Shown here in pieces: positions 42,601 to 52,415 of a stretch of 64,000 nt of DNA (positions are counted from its first letter, which is position 1; each line of letters opens with the position of its first letter). Made by a program: the position numbers and the translations under genes. The DNA is from Antedon bifida. Its lineage: Eukaryota > Echinodermata > Crinoidea > Comatulida > Antedonidae. The stretch is taken from NCBI GenBank assembly GCA_963402885.1, contig OY727096.1, positions 27,757,820-27,821,819 of the forward strand, given 5' to 3'. The notes under the pieces are model-generated. The model had not been told where the DNA came from. It was given only the letters and a program-made list of their open reading frames with translations, and ran no database searches.

Positions 42601-45600
42601 TTCCTAGACATAAAAAATAAATATAATTTGCACCTCGGGTCTCGAATCCTCACAGAAGTGTTCTGCACAGGTATTAAATTCTACTAGCATGCTTGATTTC
42701 TAAAAGAGCTAATACTGTACAACATTTCTTAGTGATTTTTTAACATGTCGGTTTCTCCGACAAGGATACCATAGGTACGAATTAGACCATAAACTTGAGG
42801 GCACTTCAACAGCGTAATTAATGGCAATATTAAATTTTTAATGTCAATAAATTATGATAATAAATCACTGCATTAATATTTGCGTAACATTTTGTCTGCT
42901 TCACTTTGCGTACTTTTTTCAAGATCACTTACGTCATGACACTTGCAAGAGTTAATCATCATGTGACTGAACAACTTGTCATTTTTGGTAGGCTAATTGT
43001 TACAAAGTTAAAAGTATGATTATAGTGTAATAATATCAAAGTGTAGGAAAATATAATTATTCTAATTTTAGAATTCTCTATATCAGTCAAACTGGGCCTG
43101 TATAAACTTTAAAAATATTAAATTACAAATTACATAATATTTTTCAACCAACCTATGATTATGCAAGATATCAAATTACAATATATTTTTTTTATAAATT
43201 ATCTCTCTTGATACATCATTATATAATAATGCAAATAAAACCCATTAATTTTAAGACGCACTGTGATTATATACAATATCACATTGCTATATATACACCT
43301 CACTATCCATGTCAGAATATCATTATATTATGCAAAATGAGAGATGGTACAGTAATAAATACATTCTTCACAGACATTAATACTTCAATCAGTTAATGCA
43401 TACGTAGGTACTGTACTACTACAGATCATATTCTGCCTACTGTATCTAGCCTATTAAAGACTGGTGCAGACTGAGCATTTACACGAGAAGCGACAAGCTC
43501 AGCTTTACTGCATTTATGATGCGGCGATTGAATGTGTGAAGGCTTCAAAACCCGCTACAGTAGGATTGCGCAATGGTAAACTTTTTTCAAGCTTTGTGCA
43601 GCTCGCTTAATTCTGCCGTTTGTACAGGTACTGTACATACAAAGTGTGAACCTGTGTTTAATCAATTACTATCTATGGCCCGGATCTACTGTAGGGCCTA
43701 CACCTGGGTAGATCGCTTGTAATACTGCCTATATACTTTGCAATACTGCAATACTGTACTGTATACAAAGTGTGCATCTCTCTTTAAAAAAATTACTAAA
43801 ATTATGGCCTGGATTTACTGTACATCAGCTGGGTAGATTGCTTGCATAGACTAAACATGGGGGCGGATGTTGCACAAGTCTATTTTAGTTTAGACCCTTC
43901 ACATGAAAACTGGCATTCATAAATTTAAAAATAAGATATGGTATTCCATCACACAGTTCTCTGTGAGAAAGGGATGTGCCATATGTTTCATTATGCATAC
44001 TACAGTACAGAAACTAACCTACCACTTTCTTCTAGGAAGAAACTCTATTATTTATTAATTAGGAAAAGAGATACAGTATAAATGCAGAAATGTAATTATG
44101 AAAAATATTGTTACATAATTCCACAATAATGTCAAACAGAATATTAATATTAGAGCAGATGTTTAATTATGTAATTCTTAATAATTAGCAGCACATCATG
44201 TGAAGAATGGCTGCTGTGCGAACATTAATTATCAGTAAACATAATACAACATTGTAACATAAGAGTCTAAGATATTTAACTGAGGTCTGAAAGGTTTCAC
44301 ATCACAGCAATGTAAATAGGAAACCTGCTGATATTTTAAATGATGAAATAAGAACGAAAATGATGTAGAACGATAAAGAGACAGAAGACAACGATTTTGT
44401 GGTTTATAATTTATAATGTAAAATACTGTGACAGTACCAGACATTTTTATGTTAAAGCATACATACAGTCCTACTGTAGTTAATGGAAACAAAATTGGAA
44501 TTGAAAATCGGTTGGAAAGGAGATAACAGAATAGGGAGTCCATGTTTTATAGAGCCCAGTTTTAATTTGGACACCTTCAAAAGATAGGGAAAGAGGCTCG
44601 CATAAATTAATTCAGCAAAAGAAAAAATCGACCTTTAAATGTATGTCTAAAATTAAATATTGCTGAGATTTGTTAACTTTAATTTTGGTTTGTCACCAAC
44701 CAAATTGTCACCAACCAAATTGTCACCAATCAAATTTTCACTAACCAAATTGTCACCAACTATATTGTCACCAACCAAATTGTCACCAACCAAATTGTCA
44801 CCAACCAAATTGTCACCAATCAAATTTTCACTAACCAAATTGTCACCAACTATATTGTCACTAACCAAAAATTGTCACTAACCAACAATTGTCACCAACC
44901 CTTCCCTAACATTTTGACAGTGTTTCCTGCATACAGTAACTAAATTAAATAGAATTTTTAGAACTCGTACATTACACAATCAATTAGATTCTCATTCTAA
45001 TGCAAAATATTTCCAATTTTGTAGTTCTCATACAATAACATTTTGAATGAGAAATGAGGTAAAAATTGTTTGTAACAAACAAGCATCCTTAACAAGTAGA
45101 ACGATAAACTTTCTATTTATAAAGTGATATAAAAAAGCACTTAATATCATAAAAAAAGATAATAAAAAATATATCGCTATAAATTTTAACAAATTTATAG
45201 CAGTATCAGTATCACTGGAATACGGCCAAGATCTTTACTATATTTTCTCTAATTGCTTACAAAAATAACCTAGCAACAAACCCATGTTATCAATTTGTTT
45301 CTAATTGTAATTCTCAAATAAATTTAGTATTTTACTAAAAAATAATAATATATTTTTTGTATTTTAATAGAAATTGGCAAAAATGTTAATCTTTCTAATT
45401 TTCTATTCTGCATATTTTTACTGAAATTTAATGATTTGAAAATGTACAACAATAAAATGTGCATGATTACCCAGATTGCTAAACTATACCGTATTTGAAT
45501 GTAAAATTCAAATTATTAGTAATAGTATTAAAACAAAATGTAGTTTTAAGCCCTGTCTACACTATCAAACGTTATGTTGTAAAACATACAGTAGTCCCAA

Positions 45601-48600
45601 AGCAAGTACTTTACTCTACTGTACTCAATTTTGCTTTTACTGATTGTTAGTGTGAAACATAGCTAATTTAAAATTAAAGCGAAAGATTTTATATCATTAC
45701 TAAACCAACACATAACATTTCTATTCCCTGAAAACTTCCTAATGTATTCTAAAAAATCAATTTTTTCATTAGTATCAACATAGAAACAGAAAAGGTACTG
45801 TACAGTACTATAGGTGCTCAGAATAAAATTAAATTAATTTTAGTTGATTACTTTTCTACTGTAATGCATTTAAAATAAATATGGTTGAACAGCTATTTGT
45901 TGGCAATCTCAGATATTATTATTATATTCAATACAAAACTGAAAGACATATTTCGGCTAATGTATGTGCTCGCGTACAAATTACATGGCACCCTGAATAA
46001 AGAAACTCAGGCTATTCCATTTGATACGCCCACTCTTTATCAATAATTGTATAATGATAACAGTATTTAAATACAGTGCAATAAAAATATTAAATTAACT
46101 TTAATTTAATTTTAATATAAGATATATTATATTATTAAGATATTCAGTATTTAGATAGTGTCTCTCCGTTAAAAATAATATTATTATTATTTTTACAAAA
46201 TTTTAAAAATTGCAGGTATAAAGTGTCTTTAACTGTTGAGTGTGAACAAATTACTTGTAATAGAATCAACTCTTCTTAATGATATATTGATATCCCTTTA
46301 TTATGGAATGTACTATAATTTGTTGTTTGTGGTTTCACACGGTAGTTATTGATTTTGGAAACTGTATACAATACAAGGCACCTGTCACAGAACATTCAGC
46401 CAAAAGATGGTATTGAAACGATTGTGTAGTTGTCTTATTAAACTACAATATATTTTACAAAAACTATGATAATAAATTAATATTACTTATTTTAAACAAA
46501 ACTTGTTGACCAAGACAAAATGACATGCAACTATTTTGGATTTCATAACTGTAATTTGAAACAAAAATTGAAAGTATAGTACATTATGCAAGACAAGACA
46601 ATAATAAAATGTACACAAAATCATCATACAGAAATAGTGGACAGGGACAAGGACTGGTGGCTAAGGCCCTGCCATACCAGACAAGGAGCGAAGCGACATG
46701 TCAAGCAAAGTGGTTTGCTTTGAATTGAATAGATTAGACATATCTTAGACTCTCACACTGGACGTGCATCGAAGGTCAAACACGACGCCAGGCTAGCTAG
46801 CCCAGTCAAATCTTTGACCAATGCCTGCTGGCCTATACTAGAGAGTAAAGCCTAGGTAGGTATAATATAAGAAGAAAGGATGACTTTATTAATTGTTTTA
46901 TAATAATAGTAATTGACTATAGAGTTATAGTACAATTGAACTTTTCACCAATTAACTTTAAATAGCTAATCAATATCTAAGAATTGGATTCTGCCACAAA
47001 ATAAACATGCCCACCTTCTATCATCTGAAAACAAACAAACCCTTTAATTACAGCACAATTATTCTTAGGTTGGCTGGCAGCTAGAGTAGAAAGATATGGA
47101 AGCTTGTACTGTATATATACTGCATCATCCAAAGATCATGCTAATGCTATAGAATTAAATTTGACAGAGAGGTGCCTTACTTATAAAATATCATACGCTG
47201 TAACATTTCCATGTTATGAAAATAAATGATGATGGTTGTGTCCACATGAGGGCGTGGTTGCGGACGGGTTCATTGTATGATTGTACAGGGGTGTTCAAGG
47301 AACTTTTAACTTTTCCTATCTAAGCCCTCACTCTGAAGAGCATGGGCTATAATGGTACAGTAAGCTAGGCACGAAATAGACTTTAAAATTTCATTTATTT
47401 CAAAATAATTTCATGAGGTTTTTTTTTTATCAATGATCTAATTTCATCAGGTTGCCGGCATTTTATATTTCTGAATACATTTATGAGATGAAAGGGTTTT
47501 TAAATCTCAGAAACTTCATGAGGCATTTCAATTTCAAATAATTTCATGAGAGGCCATTTTAATCTAAAATTTCATGAGGCCTTTTAAATTTCAGAAGAGA
47601 GGCCCTGTTATTTTGTAAATGTTAGAATAATCTATAAAAGGCATGTTTTTAACTTCATTCAATAATTTCATGCAAGGTCTATGTACTTTTTATTTTATTC
47701 AGACTAATTTCTTTTCATTAAAAAATAATTTCATATAAAGCTCAAGATCATTTTTAATTCAGAATAATTTTATGATAATAAAGGCCTATTTTTCTTAGAA
47801 ATTAGTCAATAATTTCAAGAGAGACATTTAAAGTTAATTTATGTGGAGCCTCTCAATCATAAATAATGTTCTTAAAAGCTTGGGAGTACTGTAGTATTAA
47901 TTTACATATTATAAATAAATGTCCTCCTTTTCTATAGTGGACTGAATAGTATATAATACCTACAATTTAAAGCACTTCGTTAATGAACAAATATAAATTG
48001 CTTTCACATAATATTGTACATAATTTATCCCATCATTTTTAATAGAAGAGCCTGCATTTTCTATTAATATTTTCATGTAATAGTCAAAGATCCTATGATT
48101 TCTATCATATACCATAACCATGTGTAATATTAATAATCTGTATTTTCTATCACATTAGTATTCTAGAGCCTGCATTTTCTATCATACTATGATGTAATAT
48201 TTATTTTAAACCCCTGCATTTTCTATTATTTTCATATAATATTCAAAGAGCTTTCATCGAACTCGTAGAACTTTCTATCATGTGGTATATGTATCATTTA
48301 CAGATAATGCACTTTCTATCGCATTAATAATTTCAAATATTCTAGAGCATGGATTTTCATTATCAGCAGCATAATTATAATGTATCTATTATTCAATAGT
48401 CTAAGATCTTAAATTTCTATAACACAGGAAGTAATAAAGAATGGAGAAAATATTGTTTGAATGTGACATTTAGGTTTAAACAATGAAAATATTCTCCATT
48501 CAACAAATAAAAATTTTTTTTTTATAGCACAAATGTAAAGTAACTCTTCTTAAACAACTGTAAACTTTTTTTACTGTAAATTGCATGGCCGTGTGACAAG

Positions 48601-50658
48601 ATCAGTACAGACAGAACACTACAGTGTAGCTAAAGCCTGTTTTCCAGTTGACGTTGAGTTGCAGCGAGTTGCGTTGAATTGCGTTAAACGATTTTACAGG
48701 ACAATTCTTGAATTTTTTACAACGCGACAATGTTTTTCACCGTTTTTTGTACACTTAAGGTCTGATATTTCAAATTAAAAAGAGTAAGTCAAACTAAATT
48801 ATAATATAAAAACAATTTAATTGAATGCTTGTCTTTTGTGTAAGCCTAGATTAAGATATCAACATGTCCTAGGCTGGGTTGAAGCATCAAAATCCAACGC
48901 AGCCCAATGCAACTCACTGTAACGTTACATCGAATTCAGAACCATGAGTATCTAATTATATTAATAATGTAAACATACCATTTCTTTTGTAAAATGTAGC
49001 TTCCACTTGTTTCTCTTCACCCTTTTCCAACGCAGTTTTGATCTCTTGTATTGCTTTTTCACTAGTATTTTCCCCGTACAGGAAGTCACAGGAACACGGC
49101 TTTTGCATAAGCTCCGCTCGAGAATATCCGCACATTTCACAAAATCCATCGTTACAAAAGATTATTGCACATTCCTGAACTTTGGCGTTTGCGATAATGA
49201 AGTTCCGATCTACAAGATGAAACAAGTTTGGGGTCAGGGTCAGGTTTATCACAACTTGTTTAGCAAAAAAAATCATCTTCATTTTGTTTTATTTCAAGTT
49301 AATGATTGCTTAAAAGTCAGTTTTTAAAAAATCAGTTAAAATTATATAATCTAAGAAAGTACATGTAGAATAGAATGCCAAAACCGCTTTATCCAACTTT
49401 TTACCTAATAATGTTAATATTTGAAAACTACACTATACAGGGATATGTTTGAATTGACCGCCTCAACGCATTGCATTTTGGGTAATGCTAACAATTTCCA
49501 TCAATGACCACCCGACGAAATGACCAATCATAGGCGACAGTTTGAATAATCCATTGCTTTTGATTGGTCAATTCACATGTGTTGTGGCTTTCTTTCGTTC
49601 TACTATGAACCAAGCAACCAAAGTACTAGTAATAAAACTTGTAATCTTTACCTCGATACCAACCCTCCGGAGATGACTACTAATAGTACTACTAATAATA
49701 AACAGCAAAATCGTGCTTGGTTTGAGGTAGATTCTGCTAAAATTACTAATATTTATGGTGTTTTTTTTTCTTTAATTAATATTTTTCTGATTTCAAATTT
49801 GTTATGTTATTAAGAGTCCTAGAAACTATTAAATTTAATAAAATGGTACAATCTCTAGACTCTTCATCTCTATAAATAAATATTTAATTTGTTCTGTGTA
49901 CAGCACAGTGTGAGCAAACGCTGACGTAAGTCAACTTGATATTTAAACCGATAATTTATTGCCAAACATTTTTCTCATCTTCAAAATCTGATGAAAGCAC
50001 TTAAGTCTCCTAAAGCTAAAATTATCTTTTACAACAACGGATTAATTCAGGATTAATTCTAGGATAATCTATTTTTTCTTTAATCTATTAATGCATATTT
50101 GATAATGGTAAAGTTCAATGAATGATAGATATCGTGAAAACAGTTGAAAAAAACATGCTTTATGCATGGTGTACAAAATAATATCATTAAAGGAGTGTGT
50201 ATCAATGAATGAAATGTCATTGACTTTTTTTTACTATTACAATTTACAACTGTCATTGTGTAGGCCTAATGTTATTGAAATCAGTTTCAAGGTTATGTGG
50301 GATTATGGAAAACACAATAGGAGGGTACCTAGGCTAGGCCTAAAATAAACAATTTAACGCATTTTTATATTCTATGTAAGCAAATAAAGGCACATTTTTT
50401 TAGTTGCTTGTATGTGTACTTAGCATGGCTTCTCACTGGAACAATGATAAATCGATTTAAGCTTAGTGTATCGTATTGAATCCATCGTATTCTGTTGCAT
50501 ATCCCTCTCGGTCGGTCGTTGAGACTTGATCATCATCTGTTGAACGCAATCTAATTTGAGAATGAATTGAAAAGATACTCACTTTGGCCATCGAATTTCC
50601 GGATAATAGTCTCAATAAAGGTGTTTTGAGGAGCAACATGCCCCCTACGAACCGGCAT
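9417..50658 (-). CDS. KCNH2-like: ERG-type voltage-gated K+ channel (KCNH2/6/7-like), 5' part
   Basis: Five exons join in phase: 50583-50658 (start ATG at 50658), 48979-49209, 23521-23697, 12182-12637 and 9417-9613. They give about 379 residues with no stop. Residues 1-25 are the PAS-cap ([14 protein letters not shown]), about 26-130 the PAS domain ([37 protein letters not shown]), and the rest the cytoplasmic linker with TFRLRLP and the ERG signature [12 protein letters not shown] channels are tetrameric plasma-membrane K+ channels. Their PAS domain and PAS-cap slow deactivation by contacting the C-terminal cyclic-nucleotide-binding homology domain. The linker length fits S1 starting just after the last exon seen, so the pore-forming part should lie left of the window. 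The gene spans more than 41 kb with introns up to about 25 kb. Ortholog assignment among KCNH2, 6 and 7 is not meaningful outside vertebrates. Confidence 0.93.
10658..10820. repeat. GGGGACAC-family MITE copy
   Basis: It starts TACAGTAGAAAGACCCATTA and ends CCCCTTAATAGAGGTTCTAC, with internal AAGGGACATCCC and GATGTCCCC. The ends are inverted relative to each other. It is longer than the about 84-bp copy at 11690. Confidence 0.5.
11690..11773. repeat. GGGGACAC-family MITE copy, best preserved
   Basis: The ends are CTACAGTGGAACCC and GGGGGTTGACTGTAG, inverted and bounded by TA. There is no coding content. Ends and TA target resemble Tc1/mariner/pogo-type non-autonomous elements. Confidence 0.6.
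12182..12637 (-). CDS. KCNH2-like: ERG exon 4: cytoplasmic linker with SVRRASSVD
   Basis: Acceptor CCTTACAG|CAAATC and donor ATACAG|GTTGGT bound 456 bp, phase 1 to phase 1. It encodes [16 protein letters not shown], a charged Glu/Lys/Arg-rich stretch, and [20 protein letters not shown]+LP and SVRRASS are conserved in vertebrate ERG linkers. RRAS is a basic phosphorylation-type motif (inference). Confidence 0.9.
14031..14394. repeat. Three AT-rich hairpins with a shared 13-bp arm
   Basis: ATGAATTATTCAT is followed by its reverse complement ATGAATAATTCAT at 14031-14062 (6-nt loop) and 14212-14244 (7-nt loop). A partial third hairpin lies at 14368-14394. Related motifs recur at 23709-23890 and near 28000. 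Confidence 0.7.
17690..18040. repeat. Imperfect direct repeats in ERG intron 3
   Basis: The string AAGGTTCTATCCCAAT and the following CACTCTGAGAATGTT...TTCAGTGTA block recur two to three times, with CATTCACTCTTTAATCAT between them. Just upstream, GAATAAAGAAATGAAAATG (about 17818-17840) looks like a LINE tail. Confidence 0.5.
19518..19574 (-). CDS. KCNH2-like: Candidate 57-nt ERG cassette exon
   Basis: The segment is flanked by AATACAG (acceptor) and GCTACAG|GTAGTT (donor). It is 57 nt, a multiple of three, and opens in phase 1, which exactly fits the phase-1 junction between exons 3 and 4. It would add [18 protein letters not shown], plus codons split at each junction, to the linker. The acceptor has a weak pyrimidine tract. 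This could be an alternatively spliced exon or a chance match. No homolog is known to me. Confidence 0.4.
23348..23435. repeat. GGGGACAC-family MITE copy next to ERG exon 3
   Basis: Left end TATAGTAGAAAGAACCC and right end GGGGTTCTACTGTTTA, with internal GACACTTTCTATTGG and GACGTCCCC. It lies within 100 bp of the exon 3 donor. Confidence 0.55.
23521..23697 (-). CDS. KCNH2-like: ERG exon 3: end of PAS domain
   Basis: Acceptor ATTCCAG|GTGCT and donor ATAGAC|GTAAGT bound 177 bp, phase 1 to phase 1. The translation [30 protein letters not shown] supplies the last PAS beta-strands, followed by a Ser/Glu/Asn-rich linker ending FRRNR. It was assigned by phase and by family alignment. Confidence 0.9.
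25177..25345 (+). mobile_element. Probable LINE 3' end remnant
   Basis: An open stretch reads [19 protein letters not shown] then [14 protein letters not shown] and stops at TAA. It is followed at once by an (AATAAATAAT)-type tail. The 'LA-x-x-R-x-x-WR' pattern is common at the C-terminus of non-LTR reverse transcriptases. The assignment is weak. Confidence 0.4.
26151..26590. repeat. 56-bp minisatellite, about 7.8 copies
   Basis: Copies start at 26151, 26207, 26263, 26319, 26375, 26431, 26487 and 26543. The unit contains TTCTATCAAATGCTTCTATT and GCTGTTTGTACTATTACATG. Copies differ at only a few bases. The period is not a multiple of three, so any open frame through it is not conserved between copies. 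Confidence 0.93.
26586..26712 (-). mobile_element. LINE-like 3' end on the minus strand
   Basis: Read on the minus strand, the sequence ends GGTCAAATAAATAAATGAAA then TGAAATACG. Such a tail is typical of CR1/L2-like elements. Upstream is GGGACTGCTGACTCTTG. No coding part remains. It directly abuts the 56-bp minisatellite. Confidence 0.45.
26980..27085. repeat. Palindromic MITE-like repeat, copy 1
   Basis: Left AAAAAAATGTGATTTGCCCA and right GTCACATTTTTTTGTCACAT are inverted. The interior has CATATATGG, TGATGATGTCAT and ATCACTACCATATTTGG, the latter repeated. Copies 2 and 3 are at 36112-36190 and 40224-40312. Confidence 0.7.
28581..28643 (-). pseudogene. Orphan fibronectin type III-like coding fragment
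   Basis: On the minus strand a frame reads [19 protein letters not shown]. This closely resembles the F-G strand region of fibronectin III domains (Y-E-F-x-V-x-A-V-N-x-x-G-x-S-x-P). It is preceded by an in-frame TAG and continues into non-domain sequence, so it is at most a relic exon piece or a chance match. Confidence 0.3.
29878..30212. repeat. Direct repeat pair of about 130-165 bp
   Basis: AACACACCTGAGTGTATCAA begins copies at about 29878 and 30043. Both continue through CATGTGCCACAATGATTCAC, GAGTGATACACATAAT, GAGAAAAAAA and CCAAAA(T/C)GTTATAGCGCCAC. Copy 2 has an insertion in the middle. Non-coding. Confidence 0.8.
31531..31850. repeat. GGGGACAC-family MITE, apparently split by a SINE
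   Basis: CAGTGGAACCTCTATTAAG (31531) and its inverted counterpart GAGGGTTTCTACTAG (about 31836-31850) bracket a segment. Its middle part (31598-31790) includes a tRNA-derived SINE head, so the MITE may have received the SINE as an insertion. Confidence 0.4.
31598..31690 (+). repeat. tRNA-derived SINE head
   Basis: GGAGCTGTAGCTTGGTGGTT and AACATGCTTGG resemble an A box, and CAGGGTTCAATTCTG is a B-box-like sequence about 30 nt later. The downstream body lacks coding potential. A related B box occurs near 18285. Confidence 0.5.
33706..33754. repeat. Perfect 49-bp palindrome (24-bp arms)
   Basis: ACCTACGCTTTCTACTAGCC CATA is followed by one base (33730) and then the exact reverse complement. 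The arm motif GGGCTAGTG recurs just downstream (33757-33781) and in other repeats near 22330 and 40380. Confidence 0.93.
35101..35290. repeat. 16-17-bp minisatellite, about 11 copies
   Basis: The unit is GGCAAACTGGGATTA with small length variants (G/TT/AG). Copies become more divergent at the right end. Confidence 0.9.
36112..36190. repeat. Palindromic MITE-like repeat, copy 2
   Basis: AAAAAAATGTGATGTGCCCA, TATATGGGCATGATGATGTC and ACCATATTTGGGAATATCAC match copy 1 at 26980. The right end appears truncated. Confidence 0.7.
37740..38210. promoter_or_regulatory. CpG-bearing patch with CRE sites, possible internal promoter
   Basis: In AT-rich, CpG-poor surroundings this stretch carries many CG dinucleotides. 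It has a perfect CRE palindrome TGACGTCA (37753-37760), AACGTCAC nearby, and GTTCCGCGG/CCGCGGAAC-type inverted motifs at about 38030-38145. It lies in ERG intron 2, downstream of the PAS exons, where a promoter for a PAS-less isoform could sit. No transcript evidence is visible, and it may instead be a young repeat. Confidence 0.25.
39168..39503 (+). CDS. Unrecognised 111-codon open frame
   Basis: The frame starts [19 protein letters not shown] and ends FRAPGNW. It is basic, with no signal peptide, transmembrane segment or motif I recognise. It lies antisense inside ERG intron 2. Its length and mixed composition are better than those of most random frames here, but there is no supporting homology, no splice context and no polyadenylation signal nearby. 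It is probably non-coding or a repeat relic. Confidence 0.15.
   Translation: MSHRKFKCLRVTKDMVSLYMKRRTSYIKSYCSNFSVEANRIIIEKGDVLFKLCASNNNTCLVTPEQVHFKVKTFKIKYLVQYLAKVNRLYARMSTLEYSEGRIVFRAPGNW
40224..40312. repeat. Palindromic MITE-like repeat, copy 3
   Basis: GTGTGATGTGCCCAAATAT on the left and TCCATATATGGGCACATCAC then ATTTTTTTATCACATAAAGT on the right are inverted. The right end (CACATAAAGTTTGAT) is identical to that of copy 1 at about 27075-27090. Confidence 0.7.
42290..42510. repeat. 73-bp tandem repeat, three copies
   Basis: TTCCGTTTAGATTGTGTTCA starts copies at about 42290, 42364 and 42437. Each continues through CAATGAATG(T/C)TCTATGTTA and ATGAAATGAAACATCAAGAC. Copy 3 is slightly divergent. 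Confidence 0.9.
42549..42575. repeat. Short hairpin
   Basis: AAGCACATTAT and ATAATGTGCTT form 11-bp arms around a short A-rich loop. It follows an A-run and lies just after the 73-bp repeats. Confidence 0.6.
43638..43850. repeat. Direct repeat pair of about 95 bp
   Basis: ACAAAGTGTG...ATTACTA...ATGGCC(C/T)GGAT(C/T)TACTGTA...CTGGGTAGAT(C/T)GCTTG occurs twice, about 121 bp apart, with moderate divergence. Confidence 0.65.
44690..44899. repeat. 15-bp minisatellite with 90-bp higher-order unit
   Basis: The unit is TTGTCACCAACCAAA. Variants (TATATT, ATTTTCACTAACC) recur with a 90-bp spacing: TATATTGTCA at 44761 and 44851. The order is therefore six monomers per higher-order unit. The 15-bp period keeps one frame open on both strands (VGDNL repeats or LSPTK repeats), which does not indicate a gene. 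Confidence 0.9.
47370..48440. repeat. Field of degenerate repeats
   Basis: Between 47390 and 47830 the motif AATTTCATGAGG with TTTTAAATTTCAGAA recurs irregularly. Between 48040 and 48440 the motif GAGCCTGCATTTTCTATCAT with ATAATATTCAAAG recurs at roughly 90-110-bp spacing. Both look like old, diverged tandem arrays. Confidence 0.55.
48630..48930. repeat. MITE-like segment
   Basis: AAAGCCTGTTTTCCAGTTGA with GAGTTGCAGCGAGTTGCG on the left and CAACGCAGCCCAATGCAACT with CACTGTAACG on the right give loosely inverted ends about 300 bp apart. The 65-codon open frame at 48581 runs through it and is not considered real. Confidence 0.4.
48979..49209 (-). CDS. KCNH2-like: ERG exon 2: PAS domain core
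   Basis: Acceptor CTTGTAG|ATCGG and donor AAATG|GTATGT bound 231 bp, phase 1 to phase 1. The translation [18 protein letters not shown]...[21 protein letters not shown]...EATFYKRNG is a typical ERG PAS domain. The open frame continues upstream of the acceptor into intron sequence (residues starting MKMIFFAK), which is not part of the protein. Confidence 0.95.
49210..50582. other. ERG intron 1
   Basis: A 1.37-kb AT-rich intron. Nothing else was recognised. The open frame at 49577-49813 lies here and has no known homology. Confidence 0.7.
50583..50658 (-). CDS. KCNH2-like: ERG exon 1: start codon and PAS-cap
   Basis: ATG at 50658 opens [14 protein letters not shown]...RKFDGQ, the highly conserved ERG N-terminal cap with its amphipathic helix. 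The donor is CAAA|GTGAGT (intron begins at 50582), leaving phase 1. The start is set by homology. The exon is only 76 bp. Confidence 0.93.
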
Positions 50659-52317
50659 TTCTAGTAATTTCCTGAACGATAGATAGTTGGTAGTATTAGT
50701 AGCATCATTTTCAAGATGATGATACAGATAATTTTACTATAATAATTTTATTACTGTTGCGCTGTCTGCATGCTCTTCTTCTATTCGACGTACGTCTGCT
50801 GCTGAAACAGAAATCGCGAAGTTTCTGCAGACAATCTTGTTTGTCGCCCTCAATGTTTTCAAGACTGCTGACAATAATAATTAATTTTAATTGTACTGTA
50901 TACAGTATTTATCACTTTTAACTTACAGCAATTGCATTTAATATCGAATGCAATTACTCAAGTAAAATTCACAAGTAGATGAATATTATAATATGTTGAT
51001 GATGAAATCAGACAAAGTCAAGATCTATTTACAGTATTCAACAATCTTCCACTTTAAATTCTATATAACTGATATAAATGTTAAAGGAGCTATTATTAAT
51101 ATGGGTATTTTTACTGAAATGCACAGTTAAATTCATTTTTCGGTCGATTAAATCGATAATGACTTCTGCAAATTCATGTTTGATAAATAGTCATTCTGGG
51201 TAGGTGCAGTGAATTGTGACCGCAGTTGCAATTGAGTGTTTCGATGAAACATTAGAAGTTGTAAAATATACTGGAAAAGTAATCTAAAATACATTAGATG
51301 AATTACGCCTAATATAGATATTATTCATCATAGTTTTAATAGAATAATCATCATCATAATGGTAACAAAATATTATTTATTTTTAACAATATTTATTATA
51401 GACATCTTCATCGTCGTAATTCATCATCATACTTAACTTATCAATACCAAACCATCATTGTCATCATCATTATCAGCATCATCATCATCATCATCATCAC
51501 TATCTCGAATTAATTATAACTATCATCATCTTAAATAATCAAAATTAGTCCAATAAAAACACCTTTCACCATAATCCTATCCTCTTCCTAATAATCATAA
51601 TTATTATCCATTGTCTGCTTCGTATGTTACCATCTCCTTTGCATCATCATCACCATAATTGTAAAGAAGAAATGAGGGCGCTGTTCTAGTTAACTCTCAC
51701 TTCAGTGAGAATTTGTAATTTATACTTTTTTAAAGTACTTATTCGTGACGATTTCTATCAGGCAAGTTCAACAAATTGCCTATTAATTAGCTTTTTTTAA
51801 AGTTCAATGAACTAATAAAGCCATGCGGGCATGCGTGAAGGATTACGGGGCCAAATTGATCGATATTAATTAAATATGCATAAAAATTATTGCGCATGGT
51901 CAAAGTTTTATGACGCACGTGCAAGTTACATAATTGACTACTTAGCAGAAATAGAAACCAATGTTTATTTTTAGACCAATTACAAAGAACATTAAGTCCA
52001 CACGAGTTATTTAGAAAACATTCCACCTATGTGGCAAACCCATTTAAAAACGCTATTTGTCCGACACATTCAAACTCACCTTTAAATCATACACAGTAAT
52101 ACTAGGCTACGTCATGTCGCTCCACCCATCAGAAGTCAGGGAAGTTTGATTCACGCAATAGGCCTATTCGCTAAATGGAAACCACGTGAAACAGACCATT
52201 TTGTGTTCTATTCTACGATCCATTTCTTTTCTAGGAATTTCGAACAAATATGTCACAGCCAATGACAATTATTTTGCGTTTTATAGCTACTCATAAGAAA
52301 TTTGGTCAGCCTGCCTC

Positions 52318-52400
52318 CTACCGGCACAAACTGGAAAACTCGGGTCACATTAGTCTTTACTAGCAGACATAGGCCTATTAATAAAACCACATAAAACAAA
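52318..52400. repeat. Dispersed repeat, copy A
   Basis: ACCGGCACAAACTGGAAAAC...GGTCACATTAGTCTTTACTAGCAGACAT...ACATAAAACAAAT closely matches 53998-54080. The small gene at 52570-53035 lies between the two copies. Confidence 0.7.
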
Positions 52401-52415
52401 TGCTAATGCTATTTT

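Larger units (their letters stand above)
23698..48978. other. ERG intron 2 (about 25 kb), repeats and one CpG-richer patch
   Basis: The longest intron separates the PAS core exon from the rest of the gene. It contains minisatellites (26151-26590, 35101-35290, 42290-42510, 44690-44899), palindromes (33706-33754, 42549-42575), a three-copy MITE-like repeat (near 26985, 36118 and 40225), a SINE, LINE remnants, degenerate repeat fields (47370-48440) and a MITE-like segment (48630-48930). A CpG-bearing patch lies at 37740-38210. A hAT-type MITE end (TTAAGCCCTGTCTACACTAT) is at about 45546. No additional ERG exon was recognised. Confidence 0.6.

Noticed and set aside
44653..44881. Repeat proteins VGDNL... 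and LSPTK...
   Set aside because: Both are produced by the 15-bp minisatellite because its period is a multiple of three.
48581..48778. 65-codon plus-strand frame
   Set aside because: It lies in a MITE-like segment with a GTTGAGTTGCAGCGAGTTGCG repeat and has no homology.
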